Positions 6,111 through 14,416 of a stretch of DNA of 16,189 bases are shown piece by piece. The translations under genes were made by a program, and so were the position numbers. Under the pieces are notes generated by a model, which saw only the letters and a program-made list of their open reading frames with translations, was not told the origin of the DNA and did not search any database. Source of the DNA: an uncultured Thermomicrobiales bacterium (GTDB taxonomy: Bacteria; Chloroflexota; Chloroflexia; Thermomicrobiales; UBA6265); assembly GCA_902806395.1 (NCBI GenBank), contig CADCWH010000264.1, positions 1 through 16,189 on the forward strand, written 5' to 3'. The number at the start of each line of letters is the position of its first letter. Within the stretch, counting starts at the first letter, position 1.

Positions 6111-7499
6111 CTACTCGCCGATAATCCTGCTCGCGGTCCCGGCACCCACCGCGTCGTTGCCTTTGATGAAGGTGAAGCGCACCTCATCCAGATCGCTGGT
6201 CGGGCTGGCATCGGCGTCGGGGTCGGCGTAGAAGCCCTGGATGTGGGCGACGGCCCTGCGACCCCACGAGACGAGTTCGTCCCGGTGGGCCGGATCGTCG
6301 TCGGTCAACGTCCGCAGCCAGTCGGTCGCGAGGCGCACGTGGGTGCGCTCGTCGGCCTGGAGGTAATCCGCCAGCTCCGCGATGCGGGTGAAGCCGCGCT
6401 TCTCCGCCTCCGTCCGCCACTCTCGCAGGGTGTGCATCAGGTTGGCCTCGGCCCAGGAGTTCGTCACGGTGATCCGCTTCAGCGGGTCTTCCTCGTTCTG
6501 CATCCACCACCAGACCAGCGACCACGGACCGTAGCCCAGGTCGCCGCCGAGATCGTCCTCGACGACCTTGGCCACGATTTCGATGTGGCGGGCCTCGTCC
6601 CACATCTGGTGGGCTAATTCCAGGCGCATCTCCCATGGCAGGTCGGGGAATTCCGCCAGCATCTTGCCCATGCGGTCGGTGGTCTCAACCTCGCCATACA
6701 GTAACTGGTGAAACTTGTGGCGGAAGCCCTCCAGTGACCACTCGTCGTCGGCTTGGTAGACGGCGAAGTCCGCGCGGTCAGCGGAGAACCAAAACGGCTC
6801 CTCCACGATCGGATGGTCGACTGGGGCCGAGCGCTTGACGTAGCGGTAGCCGGATCGGCCGCGCTTGACCCGGGGCGGTGCCTTATCCTCGGCCTTGGCG
6901 CTGTGGAAGGCCAGCCAGTGTGACTCGATGCCGTGGCCAGTGACGCCGCCGCAGGCCACCAAGCGTTCCTCGATGTCCGCCTGCACCTCCAGCGCCGCTT
7001 TCCGTTCCTCCGGCGAACGTGTCAGCGACTCCAGCACCGCCTGCCCCCAGGCAACGTGCGATTGCCCCATCGCTGCCAGCTGGCGGAGCAGACGCACGGT
7101 CGGGGTGTCGATCATGTGGTCGGTCGCGTCGGCGTGGTAGACGTAGCTGCTGACCAGGTGCGGTTCGAGCACGCGGTAGACGGCCACGAGTCGTTCGATC
7201 GTCGTGTCGAGGTTCCAGACGTATTCGCAGAGACGCGCGAAGTCGTCGGTTGCCGGTTCCTGGCTGTTCCGCCCGGAGCGCAACTGCTCGAGCCGTTCGC
7301 CCAACAGATCGGCAGCCTGGGCGTGGTCGTAGACGTGATAGCCAAACGTGGCCTTGAAGGCGAGTTGCGGCGTCGTGTGCGACCAGCCGCCGATCATCTC
7401 CATCAGCTGGATCTCGAGATAGCGGTAGTTCGCCAGGCGCTGCGAGTTTTCCTTGACGGTGAAACGTCCCCCGAATTCTCGGCGGTCGACGACCGGCAT
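6111..7499 (-). CDS. Duplicated ferritin-like diiron protein in a glycoside operon
   Basis: This 462-aa, largely helical protein appears to have two ferritin-like four-helix bundles. In the second (about 255-400) the full carboxylate-bridged diiron ligand pattern is visible: E270 or E272, E302xxH305 in WDEARHIE, E351 in WAEANLM, and E384xxH387 in ADERTHVRL. The first (about 15-165) has similar helices (ANYRYLEIQLMEMIGGW, YHVYDHAQAADLL, TPTVRLLRQLAAMGQSHVAW) but lacks the ExxH pairs, so it is probably structural. Relatives in the DUF455-like and ferritin-like superfamily bind two irons and oxidise or hydroxylate substrates, or store metal. No signal peptide. The ATG at 7499 has GAGAGGGGA 6 nt upstream. 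It lies between the two glycosidase genes (gaps of 79 and 73 bp), so a role in processing the imported compound is inferred. The substrate is unknown. Confidence 0.7.
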   Translation of the reverse strand: MPVVDRREFGGRFTVKENSQRLANYRYLEIQLMEMIGGWSHTTPQLAFKATFGYHVYDHAQAADLLGERLEQLRSGRNSQEPATDDFARLCEYVWNLDTTIERLVAVYRVLEPHLVSSYVYHADATDHMIDTPTVRLLRQLAAMGQSHVAWGQAVLESLTRSPEERKAALEVQADIEERLVACGGVTGHGIESHWLAFHSAKAEDKAPPRVKRGRSGYRYVKRSAPVDHPIVEEPFWFSADRADFAVYQADDEWSLEGFRHKFHQLLYGEVETTDRMGKMLAEFPDLPWEMRLELAHQMWDEARHIEIVAKVVEDDLGGDLGYGPWSLVWWWMQNEEDPLKRITVTNSWAEANLMHTLREWRTEAEKRGFTRIAELADYLQADERTHVRLATDWLRTLTDDDPAHRDELVSWGRRAVAHIQGFYADPDADASPTSDLDEVRFTFIKGNDAVGAGTASRIIGE

Positions 7500-7529
7500 C
7501 GTGATTCCCCTCTCAATCCCTAAACGAGC

Positions 7530-7548
7530 GCCGCGTGACGGACGCGGC
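7530..7548 (-). other. Small intercistronic hairpin
   Basis: GCCGCG (7530-7535) and CGCGGC (7543-7548) form a 6-bp GC stem with a 7-nt loop in the 79-bp gap between the GH106-like and ferritin-like genes. It may tune transcript stability. It is short enough to be chance at this GC content. Confidence 0.3.
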
Positions 7549-7578
7549 TCCAGACGCCAGTGTCATTCCACGGCAGCG

Positions 7579-10500
7579 TCACAATTGCACCTCGAAGCGG
7601 TACTGCCGGTATGGCACGAGACGTGGTGCCCCGGTAAGGCCCGACGGGCGTTCGACCGCATTGAGCAGATTGGCCGGGGTATTGGCGACGCGCAATTCCA
7701 CCTCGTTCTCTCCGGGCCGCAGGGAGTCAGTGATGTCGAGGGAGTAGGGCGGCCAGAGGCGGACACCCGCACTCTGGCCATTGATGAGGACCTCAAGCAC
7801 GTCGTCGGCCAGGGACGCCTCTAACTCGACCCGCTGCCCAGCCAGGTGGTCGGGAAGTCGAAAGCCGCGGCGGTAGGTCGCCACGCCGGAGAGGAACGGG
7901 TATCCCTGGGCGGTCCAAGGTCCTGGATCGACGGTTCGCCTGGGCGCCGCGATGGCGTGACCGCCGCCATCGCGTTGGACCAGGCTGAAATCGCCGGTCA
8001 GCTTGACCAGGTCCAACAAGCCGTCGGTGGGACTCGTGAGGGACAAGCGGAGGGCAATGACGTTCTCACCCTGCCGGGCGAGGTCCGTGATGTCGATCGC
8101 CTTCATCTGGCTGTCGATGGGGCTGCGAACGGCTTCGTTCGTCACCGGTCGGCCATTGACCAGCAGCGTCCAGGACGCTCCGGCCCATCCGTCCGCGATC
8201 AGGTCCAGACGGGCGGGGAGGTTCACGACGTGGAAGGAGACGCGATACCAGACATCGATCGGGTACGGACGGCTCGGCTCGGTCGGGAGCTGGTACGACC
8301 ACGCGCCGGGGACCATCCGTAGCCAGTTGGTCGGGTCGATCTCGGCGGTGGCCTGACTCTCGGACAGATCGCCGGCGGCGTCGGTGGAGGCGAGCCATTC
8401 CCCGATCACGAGCGCGTTCGGCCCCTCGATGGAGAACGCCCATTCCCCGTCGAGTTCGATCGCCTCGCTCTCGTCTGGCGCCGAGACTACGATCCGGTCC
8501 CTGCGCTCGCCTCGCTCCAGCACGACGTAGCCCTCGCCTCCGCGAGCGTGACCGACGACCGACCCATCGGACACGCCATCGACCACGACGTTCGTCTCGA
8601 TGATTCGCGGTCCCGCCGCGTCTGACGTGGTCACGAACGCGGAGCCGACCGGCGGTAGGTCGAGGTGGAATTGGGTCGCGCCATCGACGACCCGGGAGGG
8701 TGCGATGTGCTGCTCCTCGCCGGTCGAGGGATCCCAGAGGAGGGGCTGGACAGTGCCGCTCAGGGTGACCTCGGCCGCCTGGGGAGCGAAGGTCGGGTTG
8801 GCGAGGAAATAGAGGTCACGGCCATCCTTGACGCGGTGGAGGCAGAAGACCTCGGGATTGTCGAGGACGACATCGGGCGTGATCAGTCCGGCGATGGCCG
8901 CCTGGACCTCGCCGGCGATCACCTCGCGCTCTGCCTTCACCTCGTCCGTGACGTCATGACGACTGCCATCATTGGCGGTGAACCAGTAGCGGCTCTCCTC
9001 TCCGGCAGTCTCGACCCCGAAGGCGGCGTGCTCGGGCAGCCCGGCGGCGCCGACCTCCCGTTGCCGGGCCAGCGGCAGCTGCCGGGCGAGCGCGTAGGTC
9101 TTGACGAACGCGGTCTTTCCCCCGCCGGGGTGGTCGCGCTCCACGACCTCAGTGTCGGTCCACTCGCGGTATGTTCGCTGGCTCTCTGCCGGGTCGATAC
9201 CGAAGAGGCGTTCGACCCGCTCCGCGATGTCGACCAGGCCGGTGTCGCCATAGGCCCGGTCTGGCAGGAAGACCGTACCCAGCAGGCGACCGCCGCCCGC
9301 CACGAACCGTTCCAAGCGCTCCAACGTGGCGAGTTTGAGGTGGGTCATCGGTGGCAGGATCACGAGGTGGTGGACCTCATCCCGAATCCGGATCATTCCC
9401 CCGTCGATCTCGGCGTCGGCGAGGACGTCCTCGTCGAGGTAGTCGTAGTCGTGGTGGAGGCGGAGCAACAGGTCGGTCAGGGCGTTGAAGTCGTGCTCGG
9501 TGCGGTCCCCGAGGGGATGGTGCTGTTGGGGCGTGTAGGTCCCGAACATGGCGTTGATCGGCCAGACGACCGCCACTTTGGCGACGTGATGCCCGCCGGT
9601 CAGCATGGCGCCGAGCCGAGCGACGTAGGCAGAGAACCAGGCGTAGTAGCGCCACCACGGGTACTGGTAGAACATCGAGGGCGGCCAGTCGCGCTTGCGC
9701 GGCCCTTCCAGGGTGTAGTGGAAGCCGTGGGGGTTGATCAGGTTCACGCCGAGCGCGTGCTGCCAGTCGGTCAGCCACTTCATCCGCTGCATCGTGGCAT
9801 CCATGAAGATGCCGCCGAAGGATTCGCAGAGCACCCGGTCGCTGCCCAGTTGGTGCGCGGCCGAGGAGGCGAGCTTCATCGCCACGTGCTCGTCGGGCCG
9901 GTCGCGACCACCGATGAAGGGGTAGAGGTGGTCGACGCCCACGACATCCAGGTGCGGGTAGTGCCGGAACGGGTTGCCCGCCACCCGGATCATCTTCCGC
10001 AGCCACTCCTCGTAGAGGAGGTGACCGGTGAAGAGCAGGCCCCGCTCCTGGCACCAGTCGTGGATCTGCCGGAAGTAGGCATCGCTGTAGAAGGCGGTCA
10101 GGGTGGTGTAGAAGTCGTAGCGGACGCGGGCGCTGTCCGGGCCGAGGTCGAAGAACAGGTCGGGGAGGCGGGGCCGAAGGTCGTAACCGTTCCGCGCGTG
10201 GAACCGGCGGAACATGTCCTTGGTCCAGGGCACGATCGGGTTGTCGCCGCCGCTGACGTAGTAGTGCATCGCCGGTTCGTCGGTGTAGAACCCGACCATC
10301 GGTGTCGGCAGCTTGTCACCGATCGTCGCCGCGTAGGGCTCATAACCGAGGCGTAAGAACTCGGCGGTCGCCTCGGGGTCGAGTGCGTCGATGTAGTAGT
10401 CAGCCCGCTTCTCGACCAGGTACATCAGCCGCCAATTGCCCGGCGGTGCCTCCCACGGGATGACGTTCTCGAACGAGAGGTTGGGGGTCAGGTCGAGCAC

Positions 10501-10980
10501 CCGCCCGTCCTCGCCGACGGCGAAGGCGGCGACGGGGGTGGAGCGCTCGAAGTCGATGTACCGGCTGTCGCCGCCCGTGAGGTAGGAGAACCAGGGGCCG
10601 CGAACGGGGAAACTGAGGCACTCGATGTACCGCTGGGCCAGGTCGGGACGCTCTCGCACGACGCGGAAGTCGGCCGTGCCGCTGGGCCAGTTCATCTCGT
10701 CGTAGACCCAGGTCGTCATCCCGAGGCGCTCGGCCTCCTCGACGGCGAACCGGATCCGGTCACGGTAGGTGGGGCCGAGGTAGGGGTGTTCCAGGCCGAA
10801 ACGGCCGTGGAGGATGATCCCTGGGATCCCCTTGTCCCGGAACTCACCGAGCTGCCAGCGCATCTCGTCGGGGTCCAACTCGCCGTTCAGGAACCAGAAC
10901 GGCAGGATGCCGTACTCCCGCGGCGGGTCACGGAAATGCTCGTGGGTCGGCGAGTGCGGCGGCCAGGGTTTCGCGGGCAT
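7579..10980 (-). CDS. GH106-like glycosidase (alpha-L-rhamnosidase-like), 1133 aa
   Basis: Length and layout match glycoside hydrolase family 106, whose known members release alpha-L-rhamnose. Residues 20 to about 470 form the catalytic barrel: PFWFLNGELDPDEMRWQL opening, GIPGIILHGRFG, TTWVYDEMNWPSG (D94, E95), GFYTDEPAMHY (D234, E235), GHLLYEEW and LCESFGGIFMD (E386), then INPHGFHYT with aromatic residues. Beta-sandwich domains follow (NPEVFCLHRVKDGRDLYFLANP near 715). Two galactose-binding-like domains close the protein, the last from about 1026, containing DDVLEVLINGQSAGVRLWPP and GENEVELRVANT. There is no signal peptide, so it probably acts in the cytoplasm on imported oligosaccharide, whereas many relatives in Bacteroidetes are exported. 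AGGAG lies 7 nt before the ATG at 10980. The exact linkage specificity cannot be read from the sequence. Confidence 0.82.
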   Translation of the reverse strand: MPAKPWPPHSPTHEHFRDPPREYGILPFWFLNGELDPDEMRWQLGEFRDKGIPGIILHGRFGLEHPYLGPTYRDRIRFAVEEAERLGMTTWVYDEMNWPSGTADFRVVRERPDLAQRYIECLSFPVRGPWFSYLTGGDSRYIDFERSTPVAAFAVGEDGRVLDLTPNLSFENVIPWEAPPGNWRLMYLVEKRADYYIDALDPEATAEFLRLGYEPYAATIGDKLPTPMVGFYTDEPAMHYYVSGGDNPIVPWTKDMFRRFHARNGYDLRPRLPDLFFDLGPDSARVRYDFYTTLTAFYSDAYFRQIHDWCQERGLLFTGHLLYEEWLRKMIRVAGNPFRHYPHLDVVGVDHLYPFIGGRDRPDEHVAMKLASSAAHQLGSDRVLCESFGGIFMDATMQRMKWLTDWQHALGVNLINPHGFHYTLEGPRKRDWPPSMFYQYPWWRYYAWFSAYVARLGAMLTGGHHVAKVAVVWPINAMFGTYTPQQHHPLGDRTEHDFNALTDLLLRLHHDYDYLDEDVLADAEIDGGMIRIRDEVHHLVILPPMTHLKLATLERLERFVAGGGRLLGTVFLPDRAYGDTGLVDIAERVERLFGIDPAESQRTYREWTDTEVVERDHPGGGKTAFVKTYALARQLPLARQREVGAAGLPEHAAFGVETAGEESRYWFTANDGSRHDVTDEVKAEREVIAGEVQAAIAGLITPDVVLDNPEVFCLHRVKDGRDLYFLANPTFAPQAAEVTLSGTVQPLLWDPSTGEEQHIAPSRVVDGATQFHLDLPPVGSAFVTTSDAAGPRIIETNVVVDGVSDGSVVGHARGGEGYVVLERGERRDRIVVSAPDESEAIELDGEWAFSIEGPNALVIGEWLASTDAAGDLSESQATAEIDPTNWLRMVPGAWSYQLPTEPSRPYPIDVWYRVSFHVVNLPARLDLIADGWAGASWTLLVNGRPVTNEAVRSPIDSQMKAIDITDLARQGENVIALRLSLTSPTDGLLDLVKLTGDFSLVQRDGGGHAIAAPRRTVDPGPWTAQGYPFLSGVATYRRGFRLPDHLAGQRVELEASLADDVLEVLINGQSAGVRLWPPYSLDITDSLRPGENEVELRVANTPANLLNAVERPSGLTGAPRLVPYRQYRFEVQL

Positions 10981-11262
10981 GGTGTCTCCTGATAGGTCAC
11001 CGGGTCGGAAGACGGCTCACGGCTGCTGCGGATACTGCGAGGTGGCGTCCAGGTTCGTGGGTTCGATGCGACGTCGACATCTGGATATGGAGCGAATGGG
11101 GGGCACGGACGTCACCCGGTCATCCGACGCGGCGGTGATGCGTCACGTCGTCGACACGACGTCGATCCACGTCGAGGACGACATTGGTGATCTGGACATG
11201 ACGTCCTACCCGTCTCCTTCCCGAAATTTGACGCACCCCGCTCATCGGGACTCATCCAGCGT
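10981..11262. other. Intergenic region between the LacI and GH106-like genes
   Basis: This 282-bp gap is the longest inside the cluster. It holds an 18-bp dyad at 11145-11162 and several copies of ACGTCGA-type sequence, but no clear sigma-70 promoter and no copy of the GCAA...TTGC operator found upstream of the binding-protein gene. The glycosidase genes may be read through from upstream or have a promoter that does not match the consensus. Confidence 0.5.
11145..11162. promoter_or_regulatory. 18-bp dyad, possible regulator site upstream of GH106-like gene
   Basis: ACGTCGT (11145-11151) and ACGACGT (11156-11162) are perfect inverted arms around CGAC. Related ACGTCGA sequences occur on both sides, at about 11071 and 11169. 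The site is 165 bp upstream of the GH106-like start and unlike the LacI-type operators at the head of the operon. A second regulator or an mRNA hairpin are both possible. Confidence 0.35.
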
Positions 11263-12315
11263 TCAAGCCGTTCGCTGACGAGGGGTCGGATCATTCATGG
11301 CGGTCCGCGCCTGGCAACTGCCCCGCTCGACCAGCGTCGTGCGCAGGACGATCCGGGAGACCGGCGCCTCCCGGTCGGCGATACGGTCAAGCAGCAGTCG
11401 GACGCTCCGTCGCCCCATGTCGGCCACCGGCTGGGCGACCGTCGTCAGCGGGGGGAACACGGCGGCAGCCAGGAGGATGTCATCGAAGCCGATGACCGAG
11501 ACGTCATCGGGCACGCGTCGTCCAGCCTGTTGCAGGGCCCCGATCGCCGCGATGGCCATCAGGTCGTTGAAGGCGAAGAGGGCCGTGAACGGGACGCCGC
11601 GATCGAGGAGTTCCCGCATCGCGGCTTCGCCACCGTCGGAGCGCCCATTCCCGCGCACGATCGCGTCCTGCCTCAGGTCGATGCCGGCATCCGCCAGGGC
11701 GTGGCGGAACCCGGCGATCCGGCCGGCGCTTCGCGTCAGGTCGCTTGGACCGACGAGGCATGCGAGATCGCGGTGCCCGAGGCCAAGGAGATATTCGCCC
11801 GCGAGGTACCCTCCCTGATGGTTGTCGACCAGCACCTGGTCGACTGGGCCGTCCTCTAGGTCGCGGTCGACGACGACGCAGGGCACGCCGGCCGCGACGA
11901 CCCGATCGATCACGTCGAGTCCGTCTGTTGCGTTGATGAGGCCATTCGAGGTCAAGATCAAACCATCCACCCGCTTGGCGAGCAACACATCGACGTAGGC
12001 TGCCTGCTTGACTGGGGAGAGGTCCGAGTTGCAGAGGATGACGCTGTACCCTGCGGCGAAGCCGACATCCTCGATCACCCTCGCGATCTCGGCGAAGAAT
12101 GGGTTGGAGTTATCGGGCACCAACAGCCCGATCGTCTGGGTCTCTTTCCGCCGGAAGCTCCGGGCCAAGAGGTTTGGCCGGTACCCGAGCGCGGTGATCG
12201 CCTCTTGCACACGCTGCTTCGTTGACGGATCGACGTAGACGCCATCGTTGATGACTCGCGAGACGGTGGAAATCGATACGCCGGCACGGTCAGCGACGTC
12301 CTGCATGGTTGGCAT
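11263..12315 (-). CDS. LacI-family transcriptional regulator of the sugar operon
   Basis: This 350-aa protein has the family's N-terminal helix-turn-helix, MQDVADRAGVSISTVSRVIN (4-23), the hinge region LGYRPNLLARSFRRKE, and a periplasmic-binding-protein-like sensor domain from about 60 (TIGLLVPDNSNPFFAEIARV) to 340, with VIGFDDILLAAAVFPPLTTV near the end as in sugar-responsive members. It should bind palindromic operators and release them when an imported sugar binds. The two GCAA...TTGC palindromes at 15976-16009 fit the family's operator style and are its likely target. It lies 81 bp after the MalG-type permease in the same direction, so it may regulate its own transcript. AGGTGAT precedes the ATG by 8 nt. 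The inducer is unknown. Confidence 0.92.
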   Translation of the reverse strand: MPTMQDVADRAGVSISTVSRVINDGVYVDPSTKQRVQEAITALGYRPNLLARSFRRKETQTIGLLVPDNSNPFFAEIARVIEDVGFAAGYSVILCNSDLSPVKQAAYVDVLLAKRVDGLILTSNGLINATDGLDVIDRVVAAGVPCVVVDRDLEDGPVDQVLVDNHQGGYLAGEYLLGLGHRDLACLVGPSDLTRSAGRIAGFRHALADAGIDLRQDAIVRGNGRSDGGEAAMRELLDRGVPFTALFAFNDLMAIAAIGALQQAGRRVPDDVSVIGFDDILLAAAVFPPLTTVAQPVADMGRRSVRLLLDRIADREAPVSRIVLRTTLVERGSCQARTAMNDPTPRQRTA

Positions 12316-12396
12316 GCTGTATCACCTAACGAGGACTCGCATCGTATCCGGATGTGGAGTCCCCTCCTGCGTCTGCCACGTGGTGTGGGCCTCGTT

Positions 12397-13308
12397 CTAG
12401 CCTTTCATCGCACCGGATACCAGGCCGCGCGTGAGTGTGCGCTGCAGCACGAAGAAGAACACGAGGACCGGCAGCGTCGTGAGCGTCCCGGCTGCCATGA
12501 TGTTGCCCCACTGCGTCGTGAATTGCTGAATGAAGCTGTACATGCCGATGCTCAGCGTGTATTTGTCCTCCGAAACGAGGAAGACATAGGCGAAGAAGAA
12601 CTCGTTCCAGGCCAGCAGGAACGTGAAGACGGCGACCGTGGTGATCCCGGGGCCGGCGAGCGGCAAGACGATCCGCCAAAGCACCTGCAATTGGTTGGCA
12701 CCGTCGATCAATGCCGCTTCCTCGATCTCCCTCGGGATCGCATCGAAATAGCCCTTGAGCATCCAGACGGAGAAGGCGAGGGCAAAGGTGAGGTACGTCA
12801 CCAGGAGGGCCCAGAGGGTATCGATCAGCCCATACTGGCTCAGGAGCAGGAAGAGCGGGATCGCCAACATCACGCCCGGAAACATTTGGACGATGAGGAG
12901 GGTGTTGCCGTAGATCGCCTGGCCCCTGAATCGCCAACGCGATAGGGCATAGCCACCGAGGCTGCCGATTAGGAGGGCGAGCAACGTGGTGCCGAACGCG
13001 ACGAGCAGGGAGTTCTTGAGCCAGGTCGGAAATTCGGTGCCGCCCAGAACGAAGCGGAAGTTACTCAGGGTCGGGTTCTCAGGAAAGAAGTTCAGTCCGG
13101 TCAAGATCTCGCGGTTCGTCTTGAACGCGCTGCTCATTGCCCAGGCCAGCGGCGAGATCGCGAAGAGCGTGATCAGGATCAATAACGTGTGCGTCACGAC
13201 CCCGGTCACGATCGCACCCGGCCGGATACGACGTGCCCGTCGCCGTTCAGTTGACGGGCCGCGCTTCGCGTCGGGGTGGGATCGTTGAGAGACGAGTGCT
13301 TTCGCCAT
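12397..13308 (-). CDS. Carbohydrate ABC transporter permease, MalG type
   Basis: This 303-aa inner-membrane protein has a positively charged N-terminus (residues 1-30) and about six hydrophobic helices, the first at 33-58. The EAA loop that docks the ATPase is at about 196-215 (EEAALIDGANQLQVLWRIVL), with the conserved G between the helical parts. It ends in GAMKG, the characteristic C-terminus of MalG-type permeases. It pairs with the MalF-type permease 15 bp upstream. AGGAGG lies 12 nt before the start at 13308, a rather long spacing that could lower its translation relative to its partner. Confidence 0.93.
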   Translation of the reverse strand: MAKALVSQRSHPDAKRGPSTERRRARRIRPGAIVTGVVTHTLLILITLFAISPLAWAMSSAFKTNREILTGLNFFPENPTLSNFRFVLGGTEFPTWLKNSLLVAFGTTLLALLIGSLGGYALSRWRFRGQAIYGNTLLIVQMFPGVMLAIPLFLLLSQYGLIDTLWALLVTYLTFALAFSVWMLKGYFDAIPREIEEAALIDGANQLQVLWRIVLPLAGPGITTVAVFTFLLAWNEFFFAYVFLVSEDKYTLSIGMYSFIQQFTTQWGNIMAAGTLTTLPVLVFFFVLQRTLTRGLVSGAMKG

Positions 13309-13323
13309 GTGCGTGCGATCCTC

Positions 13324-14280
13324 CTAGACTCGGATGTCTTGTTGCTTCGCCTGGAGCCGGAGGTAGACGGCGCCGAGGATGAGCATGAGGACCATCGAGA
13401 TGACCGCGAGGGACGTGCCGTAGCCGATGTTGAAGCGCTGGAACGCCTCCTTATACGCCAATAGGATCAACGGCGTCGTGGCATTGGCGGGACCACCACC
13501 GGTGAGCACGAACGGCAAGCCAAAGTCATTGAAGACCCAGATGGCTTGGAGGAGCGTGGCGATGACACTCACCGGCAGGATCAGCGGAAAGGTGATGTGC
13601 CGGAACGTTTGGAAGCGCGTGGCGCCGTCGAGGGCTGCCGCATCGTTGAGGTCGTCCGGGATCGCGCTCAGTGCCGCGAGGACGGTGATCATCATGAACG
13701 GGAACCGGGTCCAGGTGCCGACGACGATGATCGACAGCATCGCCAGGTTGGGGTCGGCCAGCCAGAGGATTGGATCGAACTCTCCGATGAGACCCATCCT
13801 GATCAGGATCCGATTGATGATGCCCGACTGGTCGTTCAGCATCCATTGCCAGCTGATCAGCGAAACCACCGGCGGCACGATCCAGGGGGTCAAGATCAAC
13901 GCTCGGTAGAGGCCACGCAGCCGCAGGCGTTGGTTGAGGAGCACGCCGGCGAGCAGGCCAAGGGCATAGCTGAGGCCCACGATGCCGATCACCATGACGA
14001 ACGATGTCCTGAGGGCGACGCGAACGGTGTGGTCGTTGAAAGCCTTGATGAAATTGTCGACCCCGTTGTACTGGGTCGCCCACGGCTGAACGCGATTGTG
14101 ATACTTGAACGCCTCGATCAACCCCACACCGAGCGGGTAGAACTCGATCGCGACCAGGAATAGGACCGAAGGCAGGATGAGCAGGTAGGGGACGGCGTGC
14201 TTCCGGACATGCGTGATCATTCGCGTCTGGCGCGGGGAGACCTTGGCGACCGGCTGGTGGAGGTCCGTCGCATTCTGCAT
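13324..14280 (-). CDS. Carbohydrate ABC transporter permease, MalF type
   Basis: This 318-aa inner-membrane protein has six predicted helices. The first is at about 31-50 (PYLLILPSVLFLVAIEFYPL), a typical opening for sugar-uptake permeases. The EAA-type ATPase-docking loop is at about 212-232 (NDAAALDGATRFQTFRHITF). GGGPANATTPLI near 265 is also characteristic of the family. It forms the translocation channel with the MalG-type protein. The start at 14280 has a modest TGGGA site about 9 nt upstream. The binding-protein gene ends 136 bp before it, with a strong hairpin between them. Confidence 0.93.
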   Translation of the reverse strand: MQNATDLHQPVAKVSPRQTRMITHVRKHAVPYLLILPSVLFLVAIEFYPLGVGLIEAFKYHNRVQPWATQYNGVDNFIKAFNDHTVRVALRTSFVMVIGIVGLSYALGLLAGVLLNQRLRLRGLYRALILTPWIVPPVVSLISWQWMLNDQSGIINRILIRMGLIGEFDPILWLADPNLAMLSIIVVGTWTRFPFMMITVLAALSAIPDDLNDAAALDGATRFQTFRHITFPLILPVSVIATLLQAIWVFNDFGLPFVLTGGGPANATTPLILLAYKEAFQRFNIGYGTSLAVISMVLMLILGAVYLRLQAKQQDIRV

Positions 14281-14339
14281 TGGCGTTTCCCAGGGTAACG
14301 CTCACTGTCGTGCGCTCGCCGCGGTACCCGTATCTGGTG

Positions 14340-14351
14340 CTCGGTACCGAG
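14340..14351. repeat. 12-bp perfect palindrome next to the operon hairpin
   Basis: CTCGGTACCGAG is fully self-complementary and lies 3 bp from the larger hairpin at 14355-14388, in the gap between the binding-protein and permease genes. It could extend the RNA structure there or be a protein-binding site. Confidence 0.4.
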
Positions 14352-14354
14352 GGC

Positions 14355-14388
14355 TCGGCGGCCGATGGGGAGCCCCATCGGCCGCCGA
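14355..14388 (-). other. Perfect 16-bp-stem hairpin between binding-protein and permease genes
   Basis: The arms TCGGCGGCCGATGGGG (14355-14370) and CCCCATCGGCCGCCGA (14373-14388) are perfectly complementary, with 2 nt between them. The hairpin starts 29 bp after the binding-protein stop. No T-tract follows, so a full terminator is unlikely. Known binding-protein operons use such structures to protect the upstream message and limit read-through, giving an excess of binding protein over permease. That is the most likely role here. Confidence 0.7.
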
Positions 14389-14416
14389 TGAGGCGACCTC
14401 GCGAGGTAGAAGAGGT

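Noticed and set aside
6038..6211. N-terminal extension of the glycosidase-like gene to a start at 6211
   Set aside because: The added 58 residues are arginine/serine/proline noise overlapping the ferritin-like gene, while a strong Shine-Dalgarno sequence precedes the ATG at 6037.
8665..10356. Plus-strand open frame of 563 codons
   Set aside because: It is antisense to the GH106-like gene, which has clear domain motifs and a ribosome binding site; the antisense product has repetitive valine/glutamate composition.
14355..14388. Intrinsic terminator ending the binding-protein transcript
   Set aside because: The stem is strong but no run of T follows in the direction of transcription, and the permease genes lack a recognisable promoter of their own.
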